A DNA stretch of 64,000 nt, from NCBI RefSeq assembly GCF_004217285.1, contig NZ_SHKS01000001.1, positions 813,195-877,194 on the forward strand, given 5' to 3'. Within the stretch, counting starts at the first letter, position 1. Each line of letters begins with the position of its first letter. Shown here one piece after another: positions 27,547-41,384 of this stretch. The stretch comes from Streptomyces sp. BK239 (GTDB taxonomy: Bacteria > Actinomycetota > Actinomycetes > Streptomycetales > Streptomycetaceae). The notes below the pieces were generated by a model. That model saw only the letters and a list, made by a program, of their open reading frames with translations. It did no database searches and was not told the origin of the DNA. The position numbers were made by a program, and so were the translations under genes.

Positions 27547-27623
27547 GGGGGCTGTCCGGCGGATCACGCCGCAGACGAACGGTCCCGCTGCTTTCCTGCG
27601 ACCTGATCCGCCGGACGGCCCCC
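27547..27623 (+). repeat. 20-bp near-perfect inverted repeat before malF
   Basis: The arms 27547-27566 and 27604-27623 (core CTGTCCGGCGGATCA with its complement) are complementary except for one position that pairs as G-U in RNA. The loop is 37 bases. It ends 43 bp upstream of the malF start. Confidence 0.75.
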
Positions 27624-27666
27624 AGCCGCCCGGCCCACCCCCTGATCCCCCAGAAGGTGTCGAACC

Positions 27667-28671
27667 ATGACAGTCGCCATCGACCGAGCGACCGGCAAGC
27701 GGCGCGGTGAGCGAGACCCGCGGCCCGGGCCGGGCGGGCGCCTGAAGCAGGCCTATCAGAAGCACTGGTACGCCTACGCGATGATCGCCCCGGTGGCGAT
27801 CGTCATCGGCGTCCTCGTGCTCTACCCCCTCGCCTACGGCTTCTACCTCACCCTCACCGACGCCGACAGCCTCAACACGGCCCGCACCATCGGCGTCAAC
27901 GAGATCGAGGCCACCTACAAGTTCATCGGCCTCGACAACTACGCCGACATCCTGTGGGGCCCGACGGCCTACGACCGCTTCTGGTCGCACTTCCTGTGGA
28001 CCATCGCCTGGACCGCGCTCTGCGTCGCCCTGCACTACTTCATCGGACTCGGCCTCGCGCTGCTGCTCAACCGCGAGTTCCGCGGCCGCACCCTCTACCG
28101 CATGATCCTCGTGCTGCCCTGGGCCGTCCCCACGTTCGTCACCGTCTTCGGCTGGCGCTTCATGCTCGCCGACGGCGGCGTCGTCAACGCGGCGTTGGAC
28201 GCCCTGCACCTGCCCTCGCCGCTGTGGCTGGAGGACACCTTCTGGCAGCGGTTCGCCGCGATCATGGTCAACACCTGGTGCGGTGTGCCGTTCATGATGC
28301 TCTCGCTGCTCGGCGGCCTCCAGTCCATCGACTCCTCGCTCTACGAGGCGGCCGAGATGGACGGGGCCGACGCCTGGCAGCGGTTCCGGTACGTCACCCT
28401 GCCCGGCCTGAGGTCCGTCAGCTCCACCGTCGTCCTCCTCGGCGTCATCTGGACCTTCAACCAGTTCGCCATCATCTTCCTGCTGTTCGGCGACACCGCC
28501 CCGGACGCGCAGATCCTCGTCACCTGGGCGTACTACCTCGGCTTCGGACAGCAGCCGCGTGACTTCGCCCAGTCGGCCGCCTACGGCATCCTGCTGCTGG
28601 CCGTCCTGATCGTCTTCACCTCCTTCTACCGCCGCTGGCTGAGCCGCAACGACGAGCAGCTCGCGATCTGA
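27667..28671 (+). CDS. malF: Maltodextrin ABC transporter permease MalF
   Basis: A 334-residue membrane protein with six helices. The cytoplasmic EAA loop, which docks the ATPase, is EAAEMDGADAWQRFRYVTLP. Together with MalG it forms the translocation channel for maltodextrins delivered by MalE. No ATPase gene is in the cluster; in Streptomyces the shared ATPase MsiK is encoded elsewhere. ATG 27667 is preceded by AGAAGG. malG begins 13 bp after the stop. Unlike enteric MalF it lacks the large periplasmic loop, as is normal in Gram-positive bacteria. Confidence 0.95.
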   Translation: MTVAIDRATGKRRGERDPRPGPGGRLKQAYQKHWYAYAMIAPVAIVIGVLVLYPLAYGFYLTLTDADSLNTARTIGVNEIEATYKFIGLDNYADILWGPTAYDRFWSHFLWTIAWTALCVALHYFIGLGLALLLNREFRGRTLYRMILVLPWAVPTFVTVFGWRFMLADGGVVNAALDALHLPSPLWLEDTFWQRFAAIMVNTWCGVPFMMLSLLGGLQSIDSSLYEAAEMDGADAWQRFRYVTLPGLRSVSSTVVLLGVIWTFNQFAIIFLLFGDTAPDAQILVTWAYYLGFGQQPRDFAQSAAYGILLLAVLIVFTSFYRRWLSRNDEQLAI

Positions 28672-28684
28672 GGCAGGAGCCCCC

Positions 28685-29596
28685 ATGAGCACCAGCACCG
28701 CCCCCACCTCCGTCGCGACGACCGACCGGCCCGCCGGGACCGCCCCGGCGGGCGCCGTCCGCCGCCGCGGCCGGCGCGGCCCCCTCGCCACCCTCGCCAC
28801 CCACGGCGTCCTCGTCGCGGCGAGCCTCGTCGCCTTCTTCCCGGTCGCCTGGCTGGTCTTCCTCTCCCTCGGCCCGGACAAGGACGACTACCTGCACCCC
28901 GGCGGGATCTGGCGCAAAGCGACGCTCGACAACTACACGTTCGTCCTCCAGCACACCGCGTTCTTCGACTGGCTGCGCAGCACGCTCGTCGTCGTCCTCG
29001 GCACCACCGCCATCGGCGTGATCATCGCCGCCACCAGCGGCTACGCCGTCTCCCGGATGCGCTTCCCGGGCTACAAGAAGTTCATGTGGGTCCTGCTCGT
29101 CACCCAGATGTTCCCGGTCGCCGTCCTGATCGTGCCGATGTACCAGATCATGTCGGAGCTGCAGCTCATCGACACCTACCTCGGACTGATCCTCGTCAAC
29201 TGCACCACCGTCGTGCCCTACAGCGCCTGGCTGCTCAAGGGCTACTTCGACACCATCCCGTTCGAGATCGACGAGGCCGGACGCGTCGACGGACTCAGCC
29301 CCTTCGGCGCCTTCCTGCGGCTGGTCCTGCCGCTGGCCAGGCCCGGCCTCGCCGTCGCCGCCTTCTACAACTTCCTCACCGCCTTCGGTGAGGTCGCCTT
29401 CGCCTCGACGTTCATGCTGTCCGACTCCAAGTACACCTTCGCCGTCGGCCTGCAGAGCTTCGTCAGCGAGCACGACGCCCAGCGCAACCTGATGGCCGCC
29501 ACCGCGGTGCTGATCGCGATACCCGTCTCCGTCTTCTTCTACCTTGTCCAGAAGAACCTGGTGACCGGCCTCACCGCCGGCGGCACGAAGGGCTGA
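28685..29596 (+). CDS. malG: Maltodextrin ABC transporter permease MalG
   Basis: A 303-residue permease with six membrane helices and an EAA loop reading EIDEAGRVDGLSPFGAFLRL, with the conserved LP a few residues later. It pairs with MalF. GGCAGGAG lies six bases upstream of ATG 28685. The first 30 residues are a Ser/Thr/Ala-rich and then Arg-rich cytoplasmic tail. A strong 15-bp hairpin (29642-29685) follows the gene, separating it from aglA. Confidence 0.95.
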   Translation: MSTSTAPTSVATTDRPAGTAPAGAVRRRGRRGPLATLATHGVLVAASLVAFFPVAWLVFLSLGPDKDDYLHPGGIWRKATLDNYTFVLQHTAFFDWLRSTLVVVLGTTAIGVIIAATSGYAVSRMRFPGYKKFMWVLLVTQMFPVAVLIVPMYQIMSELQLIDTYLGLILVNCTTVVPYSAWLLKGYFDTIPFEIDEAGRVDGLSPFGAFLRLVLPLARPGLAVAAFYNFLTAFGEVAFASTFMLSDSKYTFAVGLQSFVSEHDAQRNLMAATAVLIAIPVSVFFYLVQKNLVTGLTAGGTKG

Positions 29597-29641
29597 CGCC
29601 CCGGCCGTGGACACAACTCCCGCGCGTCTCGCCGCGCGGGC

Positions 29642-29685
29642 GGCGGCCGCGGTGCCCTTCCGACCCCGCAGGCACCGCGGCCGCC
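29642..29685 (+). terminator. Hairpin after malG
   Basis: Perfect 15-bp stem GGCGGCCGCGGTGCC with its complement, loop of 14 bases, 46 bp behind the malG stop. A second short stem (CCCGCGCG/CGCGCGGG, 29619-29640) is just upstream. It probably ends or attenuates the malEFG transcript before aglA. Confidence 0.75.
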
Positions 29686-29752
29686 TCGTCACCCGCCGCC
29701 GAAACCCAGAGCACCGACCGTGACCGCGACTCCGTTACCTACCAAGGACACC

Positions 29753-31417
29753 ATGAGCCAGCACTCCGCCGACCCGGCACCGAACTCCGCCGTCGCCACC
29801 GTCGCCAAGCGCCGCGACTGGTGGCGGGACGCGGTGATCTACCAGGTCTATCCGCGCAGCTTCGCCGACAGCAACGGCGACGGCATGGGGGACCTGGAAG
29901 GCGTACGATCCCGCCTCCCGTACCTGCGCGACCTCGGCGTGGACGCCGTGTGGCTCAGCCCCTTCTACGCCTCCCCGCAGGCCGACGCCGGCTACGACGT
30001 GGCCGACTACCGGGCCGTCGACCCCATGTTCGGCAACCTCCTCGACGCCGACGCGCTGATCCGCGACGCCCACGAACTGGGCCTGAGGATCATCGTCGAC
30101 CTGGTGCCCAACCACTCCTCCGACCAGCACGAGTGGTTCCGGCGGGCCGTCGCCGAGGGCCCCGGCTCACCCCTGCGGGAGCGCTACCACTTCCGCCCCG
30201 GCACCGGGAAGAACGGCGAACTCCCGCCCAACGACTGGGAGTCCATCTTCGGCGGGCCCGCCTGGACGCGCGTCGAGGACGGCGAGTGGTACCTGCACCT
30301 CTTCGCGCCCGAGCAGCCCGACTTCAACTGGGAACACCCGGCGGTCGGCGACGAGTTCCGCTCGATCCTGCGGTTCTGGCTCGACATGGGCGTGGACGGC
30401 TTCCGCATCGATGTGGCACACGGACTGGTGAAGGCGGAAGGCCTTCCCGACCTCGGATCCCACGACCAGCTCAAGCTGCTGGGCAACGACGTCATGCCGT
30501 TCTTCGACCAGGACGGCGTCCACGAGATCTACCGGCAGTGGCGCAAGGTCCTCGACGAGTACGCGGGCGAACGTGTCTTCGTCGCCGAGGCGTGGACCCC
30601 GACCGTCGAGCGCACCGCGAACTACGTCCGCCCCGACGAACTGCACCAGGCCTTCAACTTCCAGTACCTGAGCACCGACTGGGACGCGAAGGAGCTGCGC
30701 AAGGTCGTCGACCTCACCCTGGAGGCCATGCGGCCCGTCGGCGCCCCCGCCACCTGGGTGCTCTCCAACCACGACGTCACCCGGCACGCCACCCGCTTCG
30801 CCAACCCGCCCGGCCTCGGCACCCAGATCCGCCTCGCCGGCGATCGCGAGCTGGGCCTCCGGCGCGCCCGGGCGGCCACCCTGCTCATGCTGGCGCTGCC
30901 CGGCTCGGCGTACATCTACCAGGGGGAGGAGCTGGGCCTCCCGGACGTCGTCGACCTGCCCGACGAGGTGCGCCAGGACCCCGCGTACTTCCGCGGCGCC
31001 GGCCAGGACGGCTTCCGTGACGGCTGCCGGGTGCCGATCCCGTGGACCCGCACGGGCTCGTCGTACGGCTTCGGCAGCGGCGGCAGTTGGCTGCCCCAGC
31101 CGGAGAGCTGGGGGGAGCTGAGCATCGAGGCGCAGACGGGAGCCGCCGGCTCCACCCTCGAGCTCTACCGCACCGCGCTCGCCGTCCGCCGTGAGCAGCC
31201 CGACCTCGGCGCGGGCGACTCGGTGGAGTGGCTGAAGGCTCCGGAGGGCGTTGTGGCCTTCCGGCGCGGGGAGTTCGTGTGCGTCACCAACACCGGCGGC
31301 GAGTCGGTGACGACCCCCGCACACGGCCGCCTCCTCCTCGCCAGCGACGAGATCGCCGAGACGGACGGCGAGATGAAGATCCCGGCGGACACCACGGTGT
31401 GGTGGACGACGGCCTGA
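29753..31417 (+). CDS. aglA: Intracellular alpha-glucosidase, GH13
   Basis: A 554-residue glycoside hydrolase family 13 enzyme without a signal peptide, so it works in the cytoplasm on maltose and maltodextrins imported by MalEFG. Motifs: IYQVYPRSFADSNGDG, DLVPNHSS, GFRIDVAHG (nucleophile Asp), VFVAEAW (acid/base Glu) and SNHDVTRH (third catalytic Asp). ATG 29753 has AAGGA five bases upstream; GTG 29720 is in frame but without a ribosome site. It follows malG on the same strand after a strong hairpin, so it may be read by partial read-through or a local promoter. Confidence 0.93.
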   Translation: MSQHSADPAPNSAVATVAKRRDWWRDAVIYQVYPRSFADSNGDGMGDLEGVRSRLPYLRDLGVDAVWLSPFYASPQADAGYDVADYRAVDPMFGNLLDADALIRDAHELGLRIIVDLVPNHSSDQHEWFRRAVAEGPGSPLRERYHFRPGTGKNGELPPNDWESIFGGPAWTRVEDGEWYLHLFAPEQPDFNWEHPAVGDEFRSILRFWLDMGVDGFRIDVAHGLVKAEGLPDLGSHDQLKLLGNDVMPFFDQDGVHEIYRQWRKVLDEYAGERVFVAEAWTPTVERTANYVRPDELHQAFNFQYLSTDWDAKELRKVVDLTLEAMRPVGAPATWVLSNHDVTRHATRFANPPGLGTQIRLAGDRELGLRRARAATLLMLALPGSAYIYQGEELGLPDVVDLPDEVRQDPAYFRGAGQDGFRDGCRVPIPWTRTGSSYGFGSGGSWLPQPESWGELSIEAQTGAAGSTLELYRTALAVRREQPDLGAGDSVEWLKAPEGVVAFRRGEFVCVTNTGGESVTTPAHGRLLLASDEIAETDGEMKIPADTTVWWTTA

Positions 31418-31431
31418 CAACCGGTCACCTC

Positions 31432-31463
31432 TCACGGGGGATCGCTTCGGCGGTTCCCCGTGA
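31432..31463 (+). terminator. Terminator after aglA
   Basis: TCACGGGGGATCG pairs with CGGTTCCCCGTGA with one mismatch, loop CTTCGG, followed by AATTATTTG. This is the most classical, T-rich terminator of the window. It borders the amylase promoter directly. Confidence 0.75.
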
Positions 31464-31519
31464 AATTATTTGCTCAGGGTTTCAACTCTCTTGCTGTAAA
31501 CATTTCACGGCGGTACGTT
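31461..31519 (+). promoter_or_regulatory. Amylase promoter with MalR-type operator
   Basis: TGAAA (31461-31465), TTTCA (31480-31484), TTGCTG (31491-31496, -35), 17-bp spacer, TACGTT (31514-31519, -10). TTGCTGTAA followed by TTTC overlaps the -35 region and matches the motif near malE. The arrangement is repeated with identical spacing in front of the pullulanase gene. Confidence 0.7.
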
Positions 31520-31571
31520 CGCGCGGCGCCAGGCAAAGACGCCTGGCCGTCGTCGCAAGGAGTACACGCCT

Positions 31572-32951
31572 GTGATATCGAGATGGTCCGTCACCGCGAC
31601 CGCGCTCGCCGCCATCGCCGCGGCCCTCGTCGCTCCCGCCACCACCGCGCACGCCTCCCCGCCCGGCGCCAAGGACGTCACCGCCGTCCTCTTCGAGTGG
31701 AAGTTCGCCTCGGTCGCGAAGGAGTGCACCGACACCCTCGGCCCGGCGGGCTACGGCTACGTCCAGGTCTCGCCGCCCGCCGAGCACATCCAGGGCTCCC
31801 AGTGGTGGACGTCCTACCAGCCGGTGAGCTACCGGATCGCGGGCCGGCTCGGTGACCGCACGGCCTTCCGGACCATGGTGAACACCTGCCATGCGGCCGG
31901 GGTGAAGGTCGTCGTCGACACCGTCGTCAACCACATGGCGGCGGGCGGCGGCACCGGCACCGGCGGCTCGTCGTACACCAAGTACGACTATCCGGGCCTG
32001 TACTCCTCCTACGACTTCGACGACTGCACGTCCCAGGTGACCGACTATCAGGACCGCTGGAACGTCCAGCACTGCGAACTCGTCGGCCTCGCCGACCTCG
32101 ACACGGGCGAGGACTACGTCCGCAAGACCGTCGCCGGTTACCTGAACGACCTGCTCACCCTCGGCGTCGACGGCTTCCGCATCGACGCGGCCAAGCACGT
32201 CGACTCCGCCGACCTCGCCGCCGTCAGGTCCCGGCTGACCAACCCGAACGCGTACTGGAAGCAGGAAGCCATCCACGGCAGCGGGGAGGCCGTGCAGCCC
32301 ACCGAGTACGCGGGCAACGGGGACGTCCAGGAGTTCCGCTACGCCTACGACCTCAAGCGCGTCTTCAACAACGAGAACCTCGCCTACCTGAAGAACTACG
32401 GCGAGGGCTGGGGCTACATGAACAGCTCGGTGGCCGGCGTCTTCGTCGACAACCACGACACCGAGCGCAACGGCTCCACGCTCAGCTACAAGGACGACGC
32501 CGACTACACCCTGGCCAACGTCTTCATGCTCGCCTGGCCCTACGGCGCGCCCGACGTCAACTCAGGCTACGAGTGGTCGGACGCGGACGCCGGGCCGCCC
32601 AACGGCGGCATGGTCAACGCCTGCTGGCAGGACGGCTGGAAGTGCCAGCACGCCTGGCCGGAGATCCTGCGCATGGTCGCCTTCCGCAACGCCACCCGCG
32701 GTGAGCCGGTCACCGACTGGTGGGACAACGGCGGCGACGCGATCGCCTTCGGGCGGGGCGCCAAGGGCTTCGTGGCAATCAACCACGAGTCGGGCTCACT
32801 GACCCGCACCTACCGGACGTCGCTGCCTGAGGGGACGTACTGCAACGTCCAGAACGACACCACGGTGAGCGTGAACTCCGGCGGCCGGTTCACGGCGACC
32901 CTGGGCCCCGACACCGCCCTGGCCATCTACGCGGGCAGGGACAGCTGTTGA
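31572..32951 (+). CDS. Secreted alpha-amylase, GH13
   Basis: A 459-residue exported enzyme that cuts internal alpha-1,4 bonds in starch. The signal peptide ends near AAHAS-type TTAHAS (about residue 28). The mature N terminus [20 protein letters not shown] and calcium/active-site motifs [18 protein letters not shown] (nucleophile Asp), QEAIHG (Glu) and [10 protein letters not shown] (Asp) match the Streptomyces amylases. The C terminus lacks the starch-binding CBM20 found in longer homologues. GTG 31572 with CAAGGAG upstream was chosen. The upstream leader and first six codons closely resemble those of the pullulanase gene. Confidence 0.94.
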   Translation: MISRWSVTATALAAIAAALVAPATTAHASPPGAKDVTAVLFEWKFASVAKECTDTLGPAGYGYVQVSPPAEHIQGSQWWTSYQPVSYRIAGRLGDRTAFRTMVNTCHAAGVKVVVDTVVNHMAAGGGTGTGGSSYTKYDYPGLYSSYDFDDCTSQVTDYQDRWNVQHCELVGLADLDTGEDYVRKTVAGYLNDLLTLGVDGFRIDAAKHVDSADLAAVRSRLTNPNAYWKQEAIHGSGEAVQPTEYAGNGDVQEFRYAYDLKRVFNNENLAYLKNYGEGWGYMNSSVAGVFVDNHDTERNGSTLSYKDDADYTLANVFMLAWPYGAPDVNSGYEWSDADAGPPNGGMVNACWQDGWKCQHAWPEILRMVAFRNATRGEPVTDWWDNGGDAIAFGRGAKGFVAINHESGSLTRTYRTSLPEGTYCNVQNDTTVSVNSGGRFTATLGPDTALAIYAGRDSC

Positions 32952-32959
32952 GCGACATC

Positions 32960-33019
32960 TGAAAGTTCTTTCCCATTGTTTCAGGACTCTTGCTGTAAGT
33001 GTTTCGGCGGCGATACGGT
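32960..33019 (+). promoter_or_regulatory. Pullulanase promoter with MalR-type operator
   Basis: TGAAA (32960), TTTCA (32979), TTGCTG (32990-32995), 18-bp spacer, TACGGT (33014-33019). The first three elements have the same mutual distances (19 and 30 bp) as in the amylase promoter, and TTGCTGTAAGTGTTTC matches its operator pattern. Confidence 0.7.
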
Positions 33020-33067
33020 CGCGCGGGGTCGGACCCACAAGAGCCGTCATGCAAGGAGTCCACGTCA

Positions 33068-38494
<5,427 letters not shown>

Positions 38495-38505
38495 ACAAGG
38501 GCTTA

Positions 38506-38547
38506 CCTTGGTGGAGCGGGCCACGGACGCGGTCCGCTCCACCAAGG
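38506..38547 (+). terminator. Terminator after pulA
   Basis: Perfect 14-bp stem CCTTGGTGGAGCGG with its complement and a 14-base loop, starting 11 bp after the pulA stop and ending 19 bp before the next start codon. Confidence 0.8.
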
Positions 38548-38566
38548 GGTGCCCGAGGGCTGACAT

Positions 38567-40189
38567 TTGGACGTCGACGGCAAGCGGACCGACGCGACCG
38601 TCCTGGTCGTGGACGATGTGCCGGCCAGCCGGTTCGCCATGGGCGCGCTGCTGCGCCGCGCCGGCCACCAGGTCGTCCCCGTGGCCAGCGGCCGGGAGGC
38701 GCTCGTCGAACTCGACGTGCGGCTGCGCCGGGGCGCCCTGCCCGACGTGGCGCTGGTCGACGTGGGCCTGCCCGACATGAGCGGCTTCGACCTGTGCCGC
38801 CGGCTCAAGGCCCGCCCGCACATGGCCGGATTACCCGTCGTGCACTTCTCGGCCGCCGCCCTCGCCTCCGGCGACCGCTGCCAGGGACTGGACGCGGGCG
38901 GCGAGGCCTATCTGACGATGCCCGCCGAACCCGAGGAGATCGCCGCCGTCGTCCGGGCCGCCGTGCGCGCCGCCCGGCTGCGGGCCGGCGACCAGGCGCT
39001 GGCCCGCAGACTGTCCCTGCTGTCGGAGACCATCGTCACCGTGCAGTCGGCGCGCTCCCTCCAGGAACTCGCCGACGCCGCCGCCGAGGGCGCCGGGCGG
39101 CTCACCGGCGGACCCGCCGCCGTCTTCGTCCTCGCCCCGGACGACGAGCTCTACCGCGGCGCCTCCCGCGACCGCACCTGCCTCGCACTGCCCGACGCGG
39201 ACGCCCACCGCACCGTGGCCGCGCTGCTGCGCCGGCTCACCCGCGGACAGGCCGGGGTGCAGATCACCACCGTGCCCGCCCCGCTGTGGCCGGCCGGCTT
39301 CTTCCGGCCCGGCCTCCAGCACGACGCCCGCCTGGTGCTGGTGCCCACCCAGGACGGCAGGGCGTCGGTGTGCCTCGCCACCCCCACCCGTGAGGTGCGC
39401 AGGGTCGACCCCGAACGGGAGGCGGTGGCCGCCCGGCTCGCGCAGGCCGCCGCGCTCGCCGCCCAGCCGCTGCTCATGTACCAGGTCGAGCGGCACGTCG
39501 CCCTCACCCTCCAGCACAGCTTCCTGCCCCAGCCGCACCGGCTGCCCGAACTGCCCGGCGTCGACATCGCCGTCCGCTACGTGCCCGCCTCCCGGGACAC
39601 CGAGATCGGCGGCGACTTCTACGCCGCCCAGCGCACCGCCGACGGCGTGCTCACCGCCGTCGGCGACGTCGTCGGGCACTCGCTGGAGGCGGCCACCGTC
39701 ATGGTCGAGATCCGGCACGCGCTGCGCGCCTACTGCGTCGACGAGAGCGACCCGGCCGTGCTCGCCGAGCGCCTGGACCGGATGCTCCAGCACCACCACC
39801 CCGAGGTCACCGCGACGGTGTGCCTGGCGCTGATCGACCCCGGCACCGGAGAGACCCGCGTCGCCAACGCCGGTCACATCCCGCCGCTCGTCGTCCGCGA
39901 CGACCGCGGCGCCGACTACGTCAAGGCCGCCGGCCCCCTGCTGGGCCTCGGCGTGCCCCACCCGCCGCCCACCGAACTGCGCCTGGCGCCCGGCGACCGG
40001 CTCCTCATGGTCACCGACGGTCTGATCGAGACCCGGGGCATCGACCTCGCCGTCTCCATGGAGCACCTGCGGGCCGCGGCGGCCGGCGCGCTGCCCGGCC
40101 TGGACGCCCTGTGCGACACCCTGCTCGGCTGCTTCGGCCACGACCGGGACGACGACATCGCGATGCTGGCGCTGAGCCGCACCGGCTGA
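38567..40189 (+). CDS. Receiver-GAF-SpoIIE/PP2C phosphatase, degenerate receiver Lys
   Basis: A 540-residue signalling protein. Residues 10-135 are a response-regulator receiver (VLVVDDVP with acidic pair 16-17, phospho-acceptor Asp65 in VDVGLPD, Ser in HFSA), but the conserved Lys is Met118 (EAYLTMPAEP). A GAF-like middle part (about 150-300) is followed by a PP2C/SpoIIE phosphatase (about 310-540) with EIGGDFY, GDVVGHS, NAGHIPP, VTDGLIE and DDDIAML. Such proteins dephosphorylate anti-anti-sigma factors. The start is TTG 38567 with GAGGG eight bases upstream; no better start exists because the pulA terminator lies just ahead. No sensor kinase is adjacent. Confidence 0.86.
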   Translation: MDVDGKRTDATVLVVDDVPASRFAMGALLRRAGHQVVPVASGREALVELDVRLRRGALPDVALVDVGLPDMSGFDLCRRLKARPHMAGLPVVHFSAAALASGDRCQGLDAGGEAYLTMPAEPEEIAAVVRAAVRAARLRAGDQALARRLSLLSETIVTVQSARSLQELADAAAEGAGRLTGGPAAVFVLAPDDELYRGASRDRTCLALPDADAHRTVAALLRRLTRGQAGVQITTVPAPLWPAGFFRPGLQHDARLVLVPTQDGRASVCLATPTREVRRVDPEREAVAARLAQAAALAAQPLLMYQVERHVALTLQHSFLPQPHRLPELPGVDIAVRYVPASRDTEIGGDFYAAQRTADGVLTAVGDVVGHSLEAATVMVEIRHALRAYCVDESDPAVLAERLDRMLQHHHPEVTATVCLALIDPGTGETRVANAGHIPPLVVRDDRGADYVKAAGPLLGLGVPHPPPTELRLAPGDRLLMVTDGLIETRGIDLAVSMEHLRAAAAGALPGLDALCDTLLGCFGHDRDDDIAMLALSRTG

Positions 40190-40233
40190 GCGGGGCCCAC
40201 TAGGGTGATCGAGACCCCAGAACAGGAGTGCCC

Positions 40234-40590
40234 ATGCCGCAGATCACCGTCGACTACTCCGACCGGCTCGCCGACGACTTCGACCGGCCCGGATTCGCCC
40301 GGGCGCTGCACGCCGCCGTCGTCGACATCGCGGCCGCCAAGCCGCCCGCCTGCAAGACGCAGTTCCGCCGCACCGAGGACGCCGTCGTCGGCCCCGACAC
40401 CGAGGGGCACGCCGTCGTCCACGTCCACATCGGGCTGCTCGCGGGCCGCAGCGAGGAGACCAGGTCCCGGCTGACCGACGCCGTGCTGGACCTGCTGCGC
40501 CAGTACGTCAAGCCCGCCGGGTCACTGGCCGTGCACGCCTCCGCCGAGGTCCGCGACCTCGACCCCTCCTACCGCAAGTACGACGCCTGA
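40234..40590 (+). CDS. 5-carboxymethyl-2-hydroxymuconate isomerase-family (tautomerase-like) protein
   Basis: A 118-residue protein of the HpaF/CHMI family, which isomerises an intermediate of homoprotocatechuate breakdown and belongs to the tautomerase superfamily. Pro2 (after Met1) is the expected catalytic base, and the start MPQITVDYSD places it correctly. The Val/His strand HAVVHVHIGLLAGRS and the terminal LDPSYRKY fit the family. AGGAG lies five bases before ATG 40234; GTG 40228 would bury Pro2. No other aromatic-degradation genes are nearby, so the actual substrate is uncertain. Confidence 0.82.
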   Translation: MPQITVDYSDRLADDFDRPGFARALHAAVVDIAAAKPPACKTQFRRTEDAVVGPDTEGHAVVHVHIGLLAGRSEETRSRLTDAVLDLLRQYVKPAGSLAVHASAEVRDLDPSYRKYDA

Positions 40591-40609
40591 CCGGTCAGGC
40601 CGCCAGAGC

Positions 40610-41326
40610 TCAGGACGCCAGAGCGATGAGCCCGGCCGCCAGCGTGCCGAAGGGGCCGTCGGCCGGCTCGTCGCCCAGGACGGGCCGCAGCAGCTCACGC
40701 AGCCGCGGGTCGTGGGCGGCGCTCACCGCGGCGAGGGCGGCGAAGTCCTGCACGAGCTGCACCTCCAGCTCCTCGCGCGGGATGCGCCGCCCGTCCAGCC
40801 ACAGCAGCGCGGTCGACTCGGCCAGGGAGATCCAGGAGCGGACGACCAGCTCCAGACGCGCGGGCGGATCACAGACGCCCAGATGCGACAGGATCTGCTC
40901 GTAGGCGGCCTGACGCACGGAGTCGATGAGCGCGTTCGTGGTCGAGACATGACTGATCGTGTCCGCCGCTCCGGCGGAGACCGCCGGGCCGCCGCGCATC
41001 AGCGCGGAGAAACCGGGACCGTGCGCGTCGACGAAGTCGAAGAACCGGCCCATCACCCGCAGCAGCCGCGCCCCCAGCGGCCCTTCGTGCGGCTCGGCGA
41101 ACCGGCTCCTCAGATCCTGCGCGGCCCGCTGCAACGCGGCCTCGTAGAGGCTGAGTTTGCCGGGGAAGTAGTGGTAGACGAGAGGGCGGGAGATACCGGC
41201 GGCCGCGGCTATCTCGTCGATGGAGACCTCGTCGGGCGAACGACGGGCGAACAGTTCGAGGGCGACGCCGATCAACTGCTGCCGACGCTCCTCCACACCC
41301 ATCCTGCGGCGGACCCCGGTAGTCAT
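40610..41326 (-). CDS. TetR family transcriptional regulator
   Basis: A 238-residue regulator. N-terminal HTH: VSIDEIAAAAGISRPLVYHY with FPGKLSLYEAAL after it. The rest is a helical ligand domain with a Trp-containing dimer helix (VVRSWISLAESTALLWLDG). ATG 41326 starts MTTGVRRRMG; a later in-frame start at MGVEERR is possible. The gene is tail to tail with the isomerase gene (20-bp gap) and has no obvious regulated transporter beside it. Such FPGK-type TetR proteins often control lipid or stress genes, but no target can be named. Confidence 0.88.
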   Translation of the reverse strand: MTTGVRRRMGVEERRQQLIGVALELFARRSPDEVSIDEIAAAAGISRPLVYHYFPGKLSLYEAALQRAAQDLRSRFAEPHEGPLGARLLRVMGRFFDFVDAHGPGFSALMRGGPAVSAGAADTISHVSTTNALIDSVRQAAYEQILSHLGVCDPPARLELVVRSWISLAESTALLWLDGRRIPREELEVQLVQDFAALAAVSAAHDPRLRELLRPVLGDEPADGPFGTLAAGLIALAS

Positions 41327-41384
41327 AAGACCACCTTACCGATCGAATCCGGACGCGAACGGAGCGGACCGTTCACGGCGTTCG

